From assembly GCA_964650485.1 (NCBI GenBank), contig CAZYTX010000026.1, positions 1 to 50,394 on the forward strand: 50,394 bases of DNA, given 5' to 3'. Positions 8,639-16,892 of this stretch are shown in pieces. Origin of the DNA: CAZYTX01 sp964650485 (lineage in GTDB: Bacteria > RBG-13-61-14 > DATKZS01). The translations under genes and the position numbers were made by a program. The notes under the pieces were generated by a model, which had not been told where the DNA came from, did not search any database, and worked only from the letters and a program-made list of their open reading frames with translations. Position 1 is the first letter of the stretch, and each line of letters begins with the position of its first letter.

Positions 8639-9259
8639 ATGAGTGGCGAGGAAAAGGCCCGGCTGAGAAAATTAATGCTCGAAAAACGCAGGTTGCTTGA
8701 CCCGGGCGAGGTGCAGCAGGGAAGCGCCGCTGTCATGGATAACCTGAAGAGCAGTGGCCTGCTTGAAAACTGCGGGCTTTTTGCGCTCTACGCGTCCGCT
8801 GGGGGCGAGGTGAACACGCGCCCCCTGTTCGAGGAGCTTGTAGAGCGCGGCAAGATTGTTGTCCTTCCACGCGTCCGGGGCAGGGGCCCGGAGATAGACT
8901 TCTTCCAGGCCAGTGACTGGGACGCTCTTGAAACTTCCAGCTTTGGGATACCCGAGCCGGTCCCTTCCGCAGAGCCGGTGCCTCCCGGGGAGTTCGATTT
9001 CGTGCTGGTGCCCGGTGTGGCTTTTGACAGGAGAGGCGCCAGGCTGGGCTTTGGCATGGGATGCTACGACCGGGTGCTTGAGAAGATAAGGCCGGGCACG
9101 CCCGCGGTGGGCGTGGCCTATGATTTCCAGGTGGTGGATGAGGTCCCTGCGGAGCCTCATGACGTGTTCCTCACCGCGGTGGTTTCGGAAAGCGGGATCG
9201 CGCTGTCCCCTCCGGGGGAAAAGCGATTGAATATAGAAGAGAAAGGGGAAGCAAAATGA
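8639..9259 (+). CDS. 5-formyltetrahydrofolate cyclo-ligase
   Basis: 206 residues, near the family norm of about 190-200. It converts 5-formyl-THF to 5,10-methenyl-THF using ATP. Seen: the N-terminal basic helix (RLRKLMLEKRRLLDP), the substrate region LFALYASAGGEVNTR, and the C-terminal signature LGFGMGCYDRVL, which matches the G-x-G-x-G-Y-Y-D-R motif. Start at 8639 has GAGAAGG upstream. It overlaps rny by 4 nt (ATGA), so the two are translationally coupled. Its position after 6S RNA is conserved across many bacteria. Confidence 0.92.
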   Translation: MSGEEKARLRKLMLEKRRLLDPGEVQQGSAAVMDNLKSSGLLENCGLFALYASAGGEVNTRPLFEELVERGKIVVLPRVRGRGPEIDFFQASDWDALETSSFGIPEPVPSAEPVPPGEFDFVLVPGVAFDRRGARLGFGMGCYDRVLEKIRPGTPAVGVAYDFQVVDEVPAEPHDVFLTAVVSESGIALSPPGEKRLNIEEKGEAK

Positions 9260-10815
9260 GCACTTCAACGATCATACTGGGATTTATTCTGGCATTGGCC
9301 GCGGGCGGGGGAGGGGTTTACCTCTTCCTTCGCAAGTTCAGCCAGGGAAAGCTCCTGCAGGCTTCGGAAGAGGCCTCCCGCATCATAAGGGATGCGGAGA
9401 CAGAAGCCAGGAGTAAGACCAAGGAGGCCGAGCTCGAGGCCAAGGAGTACCGCTACCAGGCGAAGCTCGAGTTCGAGAAAGAGTCAAAGAAGGTGGGCGA
9501 GGAGCAGAAGGCCATGCAAAAACGCCTCTTGCAGAGGGAAGAGAGCCTTGACAAGAAGATCGAGCTCCTGGACAGGAAGGAGATGGAGCTCCAGGAGCGC
9601 ACCGGAAAGCTTGCGAACCAGGAAAAGGAGATCAAGGCAGGTCAGGACAAGTACGCAAAGCTGATCGAGGACGCCAAAAAAGAGCTGGAAAGGGTGGCGG
9701 GCATGAGCGCTTCCGATGCCAAGCGCCAGCTCATGGACTCCATGCTGGACGAGGCCAAGCACGAGGCCGCCCGCAGGATCAGGCAGATCGAGGAGGAGGC
9801 CCGGGAGGAGGCTGAGAAGAGCTCGAAGAAGATCTTAAGCCTGGCCATAAACCGCTATGCCAGCGACTACGTGACCGAGCGCACGGTCACTGTGGTGGCC
9901 CTTCCAAACGACGAGATGAAAGGCAGGATCATCGGCCGCGAGGGCAGGAACATCCGCGCCCTGGAGTCGTTGACCGGTGTTGACCTGATAGTGGACGATA
10001 CTCCCGAGGCCGTGGTTTTATCCAGCTTCAACCCCATAAGCCGGGAGACCGCCCGCGTCTCGCTCGAGCAGCTCATCCAGGACGGCAGGATCCACCCGGC
10101 CCGCATCGAGGAGGTGGTGAAGAAGTCTGAGAAGCAGGTGATGGACGGGATCCGGGAGGCTGGTCAGCAGGCCACATTCGACGTGGGGGTGCATGGAATG
10201 CACCCGGAGCTGATAAAGCTCATCGGCAGACTCAAGTACAGGACCAGCTACGGACAGAACCAGCTCCAGCACTCCCTGGAGGTGGCCAACCTTTGCGGGA
10301 TCATGGCCGCGGAGCTGGGCTTTAACCTGAAGAGTTGCAAGAGGGCGGGGCTGCTCCACGACATCGGCAAGGCGGTGGACCACGAGGTGGAAGGGTCGCA
10401 CGCGCAGATCGGAGGCGAGCTGGCAAAGAAGTATGGCGAGTCCCCTGACTTGATCGAGGCCATTGCAAAGCACCATGACGATGATCCCGGAAGCATACTT
10501 GGCAACCTCATCCAGGCCGCGGACGCGCTCTCGGGCGCAAGGCCAGGCGCGAGAAGGGAGACCCTGGAGACCTACGTCAAGAGGCTGGAGGAGCTGGAGA
10601 AGATCGCCGGGTCGTTCAAGGGCATTGACAAGAGCTATGCTATTCAGGCGGGAAGAGAAATCAGGATAATGGTGCAAAGCGACAAAGTCTCCGACGAGAA
10701 CACGCTCCTGCTCTCAAAGGACATAGCAAAGAAGATAGAACAGGAGCTCACCTACCCCGGACAGATAAAGGTCATGGTCATAAGGGAGACCAGGTCCGTG
10801 GAGTACGCCAAGTGA
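9256..10815 (+). CDS. rny: ribonuclease Y
   Basis: 519 residues, the usual RNase Y length. Order of domains: one N-terminal membrane helix (about 3-25), a long charged coiled coil (about 30-185), a KH domain (GRIIGREGRNIRALE, about residue 220), then an HD domain with HSLEVA (His339) and LLHDIGKAVDHE (about residue 368). It is a membrane-anchored endoribonuclease that starts mRNA decay. Start overlaps the cyclo-ligase stop. The following gene, ymdB, is a common neighbour. All catalytic residues appear intact. Confidence 0.96.
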   Translation: MSTSTIILGFILALAAGGGGVYLFLRKFSQGKLLQASEEASRIIRDAETEARSKTKEAELEAKEYRYQAKLEFEKESKKVGEEQKAMQKRLLQREESLDKKIELLDRKEMELQERTGKLANQEKEIKAGQDKYAKLIEDAKKELERVAGMSASDAKRQLMDSMLDEAKHEAARRIRQIEEEAREEAEKSSKKILSLAINRYASDYVTERTVTVVALPNDEMKGRIIGREGRNIRALESLTGVDLIVDDTPEAVVLSSFNPISRETARVSLEQLIQDGRIHPARIEEVVKKSEKQVMDGIREAGQQATFDVGVHGMHPELIKLIGRLKYRTSYGQNQLQHSLEVANLCGIMAAELGFNLKSCKRAGLLHDIGKAVDHEVEGSHAQIGGELAKKYGESPDLIEAIAKHHDDDPGSILGNLIQAADALSGARPGARRETLETYVKRLEELEKIAGSFKGIDKSYAIQAGREIRIMVQSDKVSDENTLLLSKDIAKKIEQELTYPGQIKVMVIRETRSVEYAK

Positions 10816-10862
10816 GGCTTGAGCTTGAGACTTGTGGCTTGAGGTGTGAGGTTTGAGAAAGG
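10816..10862 (+). repeat. intergenic TTGAG/GTGAG tandem-like repeat
   Basis: The 56-nt gap between rny and ymdB is made almost wholly of short degenerate units of the form (g)cttgag, gtgagg and gtttgag. The same style of G-A-G unit repeats recurs at 18255-18300, 32565-32585 and, in degenerate form, near 743-777. It ends in GAGAAAGG, which may serve as the only ribosome binding signal for ymdB. Confidence 0.55.
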
Positions 10863-10871
10863 TTTTTTAAG

Positions 10872-11657
10872 TTGAACCTGCTTTTTATTGGCGACATTGT
10901 GGGCAAGCCGGGCAGGAGGATGCTGTCCCGGCTCTTCACCGAGCTCGCGGGAGAGTTCGAGTCCGACCTGGTGGTGGCAAACGCGGAGAACGCCGCAGGC
11001 GGCTTCGGCATGTCCAGCAAGATCTACCAGCAGCTCACCGGCATGGGCGTGGACGTGCTCACCACCGGCAACCACGTGTGGGACCGGAAGGAGTTCGTTA
11101 AAGAGATAGAGGAGTGCGAGCGAGTGATAAGGCCGGCCAACTTCCCGCCCATGGCCCCTGGGAAGGGATGGATCATACTGGAGACCGAGAAGGGGCCGGT
11201 CGCGGTGATAAACCTGGCCGGGAGAATATTCATGCCCCCCGCGGACTGCCCCTTCAGAAGTGCGGACGCCATCCTCGAAGAGATTGACCCTGACGTGAAG
11301 GTGCTGCTGGTGGACTTCCACGCGGAGGCCACCTCGGAGAAGGAGGCCCTGGGATACTACCTGGACGGCAGGGTCACCGCGGTGGTCGGCACCCACACCC
11401 ATGTTCCTACCACCGACTGCAAGGTTCTTACCAAAGGGACCGCATACATATCCGACGTGGGCATGACCGGCCCCCGCGACTCGGTGATCGGAATGAAGCT
11501 CGACCCGGTGATGGACAGGTTCCTCACCGGCATACCAAAAAAGTTCGATCTGGCAACCGGGGCCATCGAGCTCAATGCCGTCCTTGTAAAATGCGACCCA
11601 GAATCCGGCAAGGCCCAGTCCATTACCAGGGTCCACCGGGAGCTGGAGCCGGGCTAG
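10872..11657 (+). CDS. ymdB: YmdB-type metallophosphoesterase
   Basis: 261 residues. Start is TTG at 10872, chosen because the conserved family N-terminus (NLLFIGDIVGKPGRRML) begins right there; no ATG fits. Metal-binding motifs are present in order: GDIVG (Asp near residue 8), NAENAAGG, TTGNHVWDRKE, VDFHAEATSEK and VGTHTHVPT. YmdB proteins are 2',3'-cyclic nucleotide phosphodiesterases that in Bacillus influence the switch between motility and biofilm and work beside RNase Y. The unusual start codon and weak ribosome site suggest low translation. Confidence 0.92.
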   Translation: MNLLFIGDIVGKPGRRMLSRLFTELAGEFESDLVVANAENAAGGFGMSSKIYQQLTGMGVDVLTTGNHVWDRKEFVKEIEECERVIRPANFPPMAPGKGWIILETEKGPVAVINLAGRIFMPPADCPFRSADAILEEIDPDVKVLLVDFHAEATSEKEALGYYLDGRVTAVVGTHTHVPTTDCKVLTKGTAYISDVGMTGPRDSVIGMKLDPVMDRFLTGIPKKFDLATGAIELNAVLVKCDPESGKAQSITRVHRELEPG

Positions 11658-11736
11658 TACATTCTTTCATTATTTTATGCACCTGTTGCCTGAAGGTTCA
11701 GTAAAAGAGAAAGGCATGAAAATGAATGGAACACGG

Positions 11737-12300
11737 TCACCCGGCCCCGGCAAACCTCTCCCCGAACCGGTCCTTGTGGGTGAACTCGGCCACCTTCTTT
11801 CTCGGAGGCTCCTTGCCCTCTTTGGCAGGGAAGCCCAGGGGAATGAGCTCGAACAGGGCCAGGTCATCGGGCAGACCCAGCACCTTTGCGGCCTTGTCGT
11901 GCTCCAAAAGCCCCAGGTGCAGGGTGCCCAGCCCTTCCGCGGCCGCGGCCAGGCACACGTTCTGGCATGCGATCCCCATGTCGAACATGACCCAGTCGCC
12001 GTAAACAGTCGAGGCCTCGCCCTTGTAGAAGCCTGACACCCCTTTCCTGCCGCACATGGCAAGCACCAGGGGGGCCATGGTCACGGCCTTCTTGCCGGGG
12101 TTGCCCTCGGGCACGCACCCCTGGAGATCCTCCTTGACCCCGGGATCGGTGACCACCACCACCTCCCACGGCTGAAGGTTCACCCAGGAGGGAGACCACC
12201 TCACGGCCTCCAGCACCCTCTCCAGCTTGTCCCGGGGGACCTCCGTATCCTTGTACTTCCTCATGCTGCGCCTCTCGCGGATGCAATCGTGAACGTCCAT
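11737..12300 (-). CDS. nitroreductase family protein
   Basis: 187 residues from the ATG at 12300, which follows GGAGGTATGAC; the longer frame has no signal. The N-terminal motif CIRERRSMRKYKD and the segment VRWSPSWVNLQPWEVVVV are the FMN-binding signature of the nitroreductase family. C-terminal MFDMGIACQNVCLAAAAEGLGT also fits. Members are flavoproteins that reduce nitro groups, quinones or flavins with NAD(P)H; the exact substrate is unknown. It is convergent with ymdB and divergent from the GH31 gene. Confidence 0.85.
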   Translation of the reverse strand: MDVHDCIRERRSMRKYKDTEVPRDKLERVLEAVRWSPSWVNLQPWEVVVVTDPGVKEDLQGCVPEGNPGKKAVTMAPLVLAMCGRKGVSGFYKGEASTVYGDWVMFDMGIACQNVCLAAAAEGLGTLHLGLLEHDKAAKVLGLPDDLALFELIPLGFPAKEGKEPPRKKVAEFTHKDRFGERFAGAG

Positions 12301-12352
12301 GTCATACCTCCACGTCTTTACGACGGTCAAAGAATCTTAATCTCCTCTTATG

Positions 12353-12401
12353 TTCCGATGGTATTTTACCATATCTCCCGCTTCCGTGGTATTTTATCTC
12401 C
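12353..12401. promoter_or_regulatory. candidate operator: palindrome within a direct repeat
   Basis: In the divergent gap between the nitroreductase and GH31 genes, ATGGTA-TTT-TACCAT (12358-12372) is a perfect inverted repeat. It lies inside a direct repeat: TTCCG-a-TGGTATTTTA-ccata-TCTCC (12353-12378) is followed by TTCCG-TGGTATTTTA-TCTCC (12382-12401). Paired sites spaced by 29 nt are typical of regulator-binding regions; the regulator is unknown. Confidence 0.5.
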
Positions 12402-12431
12402 TTGAAAATATGAGCTCGCAAGGAGGAGGGG

Positions 12432-14306
12432 ATGAACTGGAACAAGACGATAGCCGTGGTCATCTGCGCCGCGGTCCTCATGGCCGTGAGGATGGAGAAC
12501 ATCACCACTCCGAATCTGGGCGACCCCGGCCCCGAGGTGGGCGTGGCCGTATCAGTGGAGCCTTTCGAGCTCTCCGTGCGGGGCGACGCAGAGGTTGCGA
12601 GGCTGGACGATCAAACCATCCGGCTCTCTAGCCCCTCCGGCAACATCGCCGTAGGTCTCGGCCACGGCGAGGCCATATACGGCCTTACCGAGAGGATCGT
12701 GTCAAGCCTGACAAAGAGCGAGCACTTCCCCAAAGCCGTGGGCGGCCTGGACAGGAGGGGCGAGGTTGTGAGCATGTGGGTGAGGCCCACCATAGCGGGC
12801 TACGCCCCCTTCTACATATCATCGCGCGGCTACGGCATGTACGTGGAGGGAACCAACCCGGGCGAGTACGACATCGGCAAGACCGAGCCCGACGTCATGC
12901 GGCTTACGTTTTACGTGGAAGATGAGGGGCTCTCGTGTGTTTTCATCAAGGGCTCGTATCTCGAGATCCTGGACCGCTACACCGAGCTGACCGGCAGGCC
13001 GGTGCTGCCGCCCAGGTGGGTGTTCCGACCGTGGAAGTGGAGAGGCGAGTGCAAGACGGATGAGTTCGCGCAGGTTGACGGCCTCACCATAAACGCCGAG
13101 GTCGCGGACGACATATTGAACTACCAGAAGCTGGACTTTCCCGTGGGCGTATACATTGTTGACCGGCCCTGGGCCGAGGGGTTTTACGGGTACGGGAACT
13201 TCAACTGGGATGAGAACAGGTTCCCGAACGGCGACAAGATGGTGAAGTTAATGCACGACAGGGGCTGGCACGTGGTGGTATGGGGAGGGCCGTGGGCAAT
13301 CGGAGACGAGGAGTGGGAGTTCGGGCCGGAAGCGAGGTCAAAGGGTTTCATCATAGGCGAGAGGTGCCTGGACTACACCAACCCTGCCGCGGTGCGCTGG
13401 CACAAAGAAAAGATAGAGAATTTTCTGCAACGCTCCGGTGTGAAGGGCTGGAAGCTGGACCGGGCGGACGAGTACAACCCCTCACGCAAAAAAGACATCT
13501 ACCACGACGGCAGGAACGGGCTCATGGTGCACAACGACTATCCCAGGATGTTCATAAAGACCTACTACGACGCCACCAGGGCGGTGCGCGGAGACGACTT
13601 CGTGCTCCTGGCCCGGCCGACCTACACCGGCACCCAGGCTTGGGCCGTAAAGTGGGGAGGCGACACCCACTCGATAACCACCGAGATACTCTGGATCTCG
13701 AAACACACTGACAAGGGCCTGCGCAGCGTGATCATATCATTGCAGCGCATGGCCATGATGGGGGTCCCCTTCTGGGGGTCTGACACCGGAGGGTATCACC
13801 CCTTCAAGAAAAGGGAGCTGTTCGCAAGGTGGCTCCAGGTCTCGGCCTTCTGCCCGATAATGGAAATTGGAGGAAAGAAAAGCCACGAGCCGTGGGCCAT
13901 GCCCAAAAAGCCGTACTACGACACCGAGATGATAAAGATATACCGCCGCTACACCAAGCTCCATACAAGGCTGCTTGACTATACTTACGAGCTGGCGAAA
14001 AGGGCACACCAGACCGGGAACCCGGTGGTCCATCCACTGGTGTTCGACTGGCCGGATGACCCAAAAGTGGAGGACATGTGGGACCAGTACATGTACGGTC
14101 CGGCAATACTGGTGGCGCCCGTGTGGGAGACCGGCAAAAGAGAGCGCGAGGTCTACCTGCCAAAGGGCGAGTGGGAGTACCTGTGGGACCGGGACAAAAA
14201 GTTCTCCGGACCGACAACCATCACCGCAAAGGCCCCGCTCGATACCATACCCGTTTACGTAAAGACCGACCGGGAGCACCATCTTCCGGAAAATCTGGCT
14301 GAATAG
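12432..14306 (+). CDS. glycoside hydrolase family 31
   Basis: 624 residues with a hydrophobic N-terminus (MNWNKTIAVVICAAVLMAV), so it is probably exported or membrane-anchored. The GH31 fold is clear: nucleophile region GWKLDRADEYNP (Lys341, Asp343), acid/base region WAVKWGGDTHS (Asp411) and the downstream FWGSDTGGYHP. The K-x-D and WGGD forms resemble alpha-xylosidase/sulfoquinovosidase-like GH31 members more than alpha-glucosidases, but the substrate cannot be fixed. Start follows AAGGAGGAGGGG. It opens a run of seven same-strand genes with gaps of 24-63 nt. Confidence 0.92.
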   Translation: MNWNKTIAVVICAAVLMAVRMENITTPNLGDPGPEVGVAVSVEPFELSVRGDAEVARLDDQTIRLSSPSGNIAVGLGHGEAIYGLTERIVSSLTKSEHFPKAVGGLDRRGEVVSMWVRPTIAGYAPFYISSRGYGMYVEGTNPGEYDIGKTEPDVMRLTFYVEDEGLSCVFIKGSYLEILDRYTELTGRPVLPPRWVFRPWKWRGECKTDEFAQVDGLTINAEVADDILNYQKLDFPVGVYIVDRPWAEGFYGYGNFNWDENRFPNGDKMVKLMHDRGWHVVVWGGPWAIGDEEWEFGPEARSKGFIIGERCLDYTNPAAVRWHKEKIENFLQRSGVKGWKLDRADEYNPSRKKDIYHDGRNGLMVHNDYPRMFIKTYYDATRAVRGDDFVLLARPTYTGTQAWAVKWGGDTHSITTEILWISKHTDKGLRSVIISLQRMAMMGVPFWGSDTGGYHPFKKRELFARWLQVSAFCPIMEIGGKKSHEPWAMPKKPYYDTEMIKIYRRYTKLHTRLLDYTYELAKRAHQTGNPVVHPLVFDWPDDPKVEDMWDQYMYGPAILVAPVWETGKREREVYLPKGEWEYLWDRDKKFSGPTTITAKAPLDTIPVYVKTDREHHLPENLAE

Positions 14307-14334
14307 CGGCTTTGGTGTTAGTATTTTCCTTGGA

Positions 14335-15936
14335 ATGAAAAAAAAGACGCCGAGGGCCCCGGGAGCGGCCGGGACGCTGCGGCCGGCAGGGCTTGTTTTA
14401 CTGCTTGCCCTTTTGCTCCCCGGCATGGCTTTCCCCTACTGGATACAGCATACCAGGACCGACGGCGAGCTGGACCCTGCCGTAAACCCGGAGCAGTACC
14501 GGCCCGCGGGGGACGGGTCCCGGCCCGGCCCGGACAACCACCCCGTGCCTGTCACGGTCGAGGTCCTTGCATTGCCCCGGACATGGGAGCCTGAGGTGCT
14601 CTCCGCGTGCCTGCGGGCAATTGAGAACTGGAACCTACCCGGCTCGGCCATGCAGGTGATTGCAGTGCGCCCGGCCGCCGGTGATACATACGATCCCGAT
14701 TGGGCATCCCGGAACGGCGTGGAGGACAAAAGGAACACCATCGAGTTCGTGACCGAGGACTGGCTGTGGGGAAGCGACATCATAGCCAAGACTGTGCCCG
14801 TGCTCGACCCTGTAACCGGCCGCATGATCGAGGCTGACATTTTCTGCAACGCCCGGGACTTTAACTGGCTGGCCTTCCCATTCGAGGGCGAGTACCCGGG
14901 CCTCAAGTCCGACAGGTGGGTGGACGTGGAGGCGGTGGTGACCCACGAGATGGGCCACCTGCTTGGGCTGGGCCACTCCCAGGTGACTTACGCGTCAATG
15001 CATGCCAATATCGGGCTGGCCGACACCAGGGCCAGGCATATAACCTCGGACGACCGCATGGGCATACGGGCACTCTACCCCGAGACCGCTGAAGACGCAG
15101 CCGCGCCCAGCATATGGAAGATCGCGCAAGACAGCTTCAGCGACGAGCTATGCGGGATGAGCTACATCACGCCCCTCGTAGGCCTGTTCTACAGCCGCAG
15201 GCTCGAGATGAGCGCTCCGTTGCCAGAGGGACCGATCCCGTTCTGCCTGTTCGGAAGCGGCTTTTCACAAGAGCGCCTTTGTTCCGTGGACCTGGTCAAC
15301 GGAGAGCGGGACACGGGACTGGTGTCCGGCGGGACCTGGATCAGCCCGAACTTTATCAGGGCAACCATTGCAAACGGGGCATCCCTGGGACCGGGGGCCT
15401 ACGACTTCCTGGTCGAGCATTCTCCCGGAAGCAAAGGAGAGCTTTCACAGGGCCTCATGATAAACCTCTCCAGCAACCAGGCGCCTTTTGCAGTGATACA
15501 GCCGGACCGGCAAGACGCCCGGCCCGGCACATGGGTATACCTGGACGGGTCAGGGTCAATTGACCCGGACGGCGACACCTTGACCTACCAGTGGGACGTG
15601 CAGGAAAGCCCGCTCGACCACCCGGGGGTGCTCGCTTCCACCACGGCCTCTTGTACCAGCCTGTATCTCGCCGGGGAGGGACTGTACGTGGTGCAACTGG
15701 CGGTCAGCGACGGGATCATCGAGAGCATCGAGGACCGGGTCTTGGTCAGGGCCGCGCAGCAGCAGGCCGGGCCGTCCGAGGACGACGGCGGCTACTCGCC
15801 ATTCGGGTGCGCGGTGAGAGCGGACCCGGCCCGGGCGGGAGCGGCCGGCATGTCCCAGTTCATCATCGCCTGCCTGCCGGCCCTTATAGTCCTTCTTTGC
15901 ATAAAAATGCGCGGAAGCATGTGCCAAAGGCTTTGA
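14335..15936 (+). CDS. exported metzincin protease with CTERM-like tail
   Basis: 533 residues. A signal peptide (about 20-40: LVLLLALLLPGMAFP) is followed by a metzincin/matrixin domain whose zinc site HEMGHLLGLGH (His204, Glu205, His208, His214) is complete. A PKD-like domain follows (about 380-470, VYLDGSGSIDPDGDTLTYQW). The C-terminus shows a Gly/Pro-rich stretch with Cys492, a hydrophobic helix from about residue 507 (FIIACLPALIVLLC) and a short tail with K and R, the layout of CTERM protein-sorting signals. So it is likely held or processed at the envelope. The matching exosortase or rhombosortase is not in this window. Start follows a weak TTGGA. Confidence 0.8.
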   Translation: MKKKTPRAPGAAGTLRPAGLVLLLALLLPGMAFPYWIQHTRTDGELDPAVNPEQYRPAGDGSRPGPDNHPVPVTVEVLALPRTWEPEVLSACLRAIENWNLPGSAMQVIAVRPAAGDTYDPDWASRNGVEDKRNTIEFVTEDWLWGSDIIAKTVPVLDPVTGRMIEADIFCNARDFNWLAFPFEGEYPGLKSDRWVDVEAVVTHEMGHLLGLGHSQVTYASMHANIGLADTRARHITSDDRMGIRALYPETAEDAAAPSIWKIAQDSFSDELCGMSYITPLVGLFYSRRLEMSAPLPEGPIPFCLFGSGFSQERLCSVDLVNGERDTGLVSGGTWISPNFIRATIANGASLGPGAYDFLVEHSPGSKGELSQGLMINLSSNQAPFAVIQPDRQDARPGTWVYLDGSGSIDPDGDTLTYQWDVQESPLDHPGVLASTTASCTSLYLAGEGLYVVQLAVSDGIIESIEDRVLVRAAQQQAGPSEDDGGYSPFGCAVRADPARAGAAGMSQFIIACLPALIVLLCIKMRGSMCQRL

Positions 15937-15980
15937 CACAAGCCCGGTTATGTTTACAATCAAACGTGGGAGTAGTTCGA

Positions 15981-16868
15981 ATGGCACACGTCATGGAGTA
16001 CGACATGCCGCTCTACCGGCCGCCCTCCGAGGCCCGCAGCCTCATAATCCAGGCCACCTACGGCTGCTCGGCCAACACCTGCACCTTCTGCCTCATGTAC
16101 AAGGGGAAGCGCTTCCGGGTGCGCAAGGTGGACGAGGTCATAAAAGACATTGACTATTGCGCCCGGCAGTGGCCAACCGCACGCAGGGTGTTCCTGGCCG
16201 ACGGGGACGCGCTGGTGATCCGCACCTCGCACATGCTCGAAATATTGGAGCGCCTCTACAAGAGCTTCCCTTACCTGGAGCGGGTGACCAGCTATGCAAA
16301 CCCGCATAACCTGGTGACAAAGAGCCAGGAGGACCTGGACAGTATAAGGCAGGCGGGCCTTACCATGCTCTACTACGGGGTCGAGTCGGGCGACCCTGAC
16401 CTGCTAAAGAAGGTCAAGAAAAAGGGCGCGCCAGAGGACATGGTAGAGGGCATTGCCAAGGCCCACAATGCGGGGTTCGAGATATCGGTCACCGTGCTGC
16501 TCGGTCTTGCCGGGAGAAAGGGGAGCGAGCAACACGCCCGCAAGACCGCGGAGCTTCTGAACAAGCTCCAGCCAGAGTACACGAGCGCGCTGACCCTGAT
16601 GCTGGGTCCTTTGGAGGACGACTTTGCACGGAGCATGGGCGAGGACTTCGAGTGGCCGGACAAGTGGGAGACCCTGGCCGAGCTGCGCACCATGATCGAG
16701 GGGCTCGAGCTCGAGCGCTCGGTCTTCCGCACCAACCACGCCAGCAACTGGCTGCCGCTCAAAGGCACTCTCAGCCGGGACAAGGAAAAGCTCCTCAAAA
16801 TGATTGACAATGCGCTGGGATCAAGGAACGAGTCAATGCTGCGGCCGGCCTCATGGCGCGCGCTCTGA
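15981..16868 (+). CDS. radical SAM protein with Cx4Cx2C cluster motif
   Basis: 295 residues from the ATG at 15981 (GGGAG upstream); the open frame extends further 5' but overlaps the protease gene. The iron-sulfur site is YGC-SANT-C-TF-C (Cys29, Cys34, Cys37), that is Cx4Cx2C rather than the usual Cx3Cx2C. Downstream MLYYGVESGDPDLLKKVKK and VTVLLGLAG are typical of radical SAM barrels of the HemN/Elp3-like type. Such variant spacing is known in a family of small uncharacterised radical SAM proteins. No B12-binding domain is seen. Substrate unknown. Confidence 0.85.
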   Translation: MAHVMEYDMPLYRPPSEARSLIIQATYGCSANTCTFCLMYKGKRFRVRKVDEVIKDIDYCARQWPTARRVFLADGDALVIRTSHMLEILERLYKSFPYLERVTSYANPHNLVTKSQEDLDSIRQAGLTMLYYGVESGDPDLLKKVKKKGAPEDMVEGIAKAHNAGFEISVTVLLGLAGRKGSEQHARKTAELLNKLQPEYTSALTLMLGPLEDDFARSMGEDFEWPDKWETLAELRTMIEGLELERSVFRTNHASNWLPLKGTLSRDKEKLLKMIDNALGSRNESMLRPASWRAL

Positions 16869-16892
16869 TCCGCGCACTCTGGAAAACATGCC

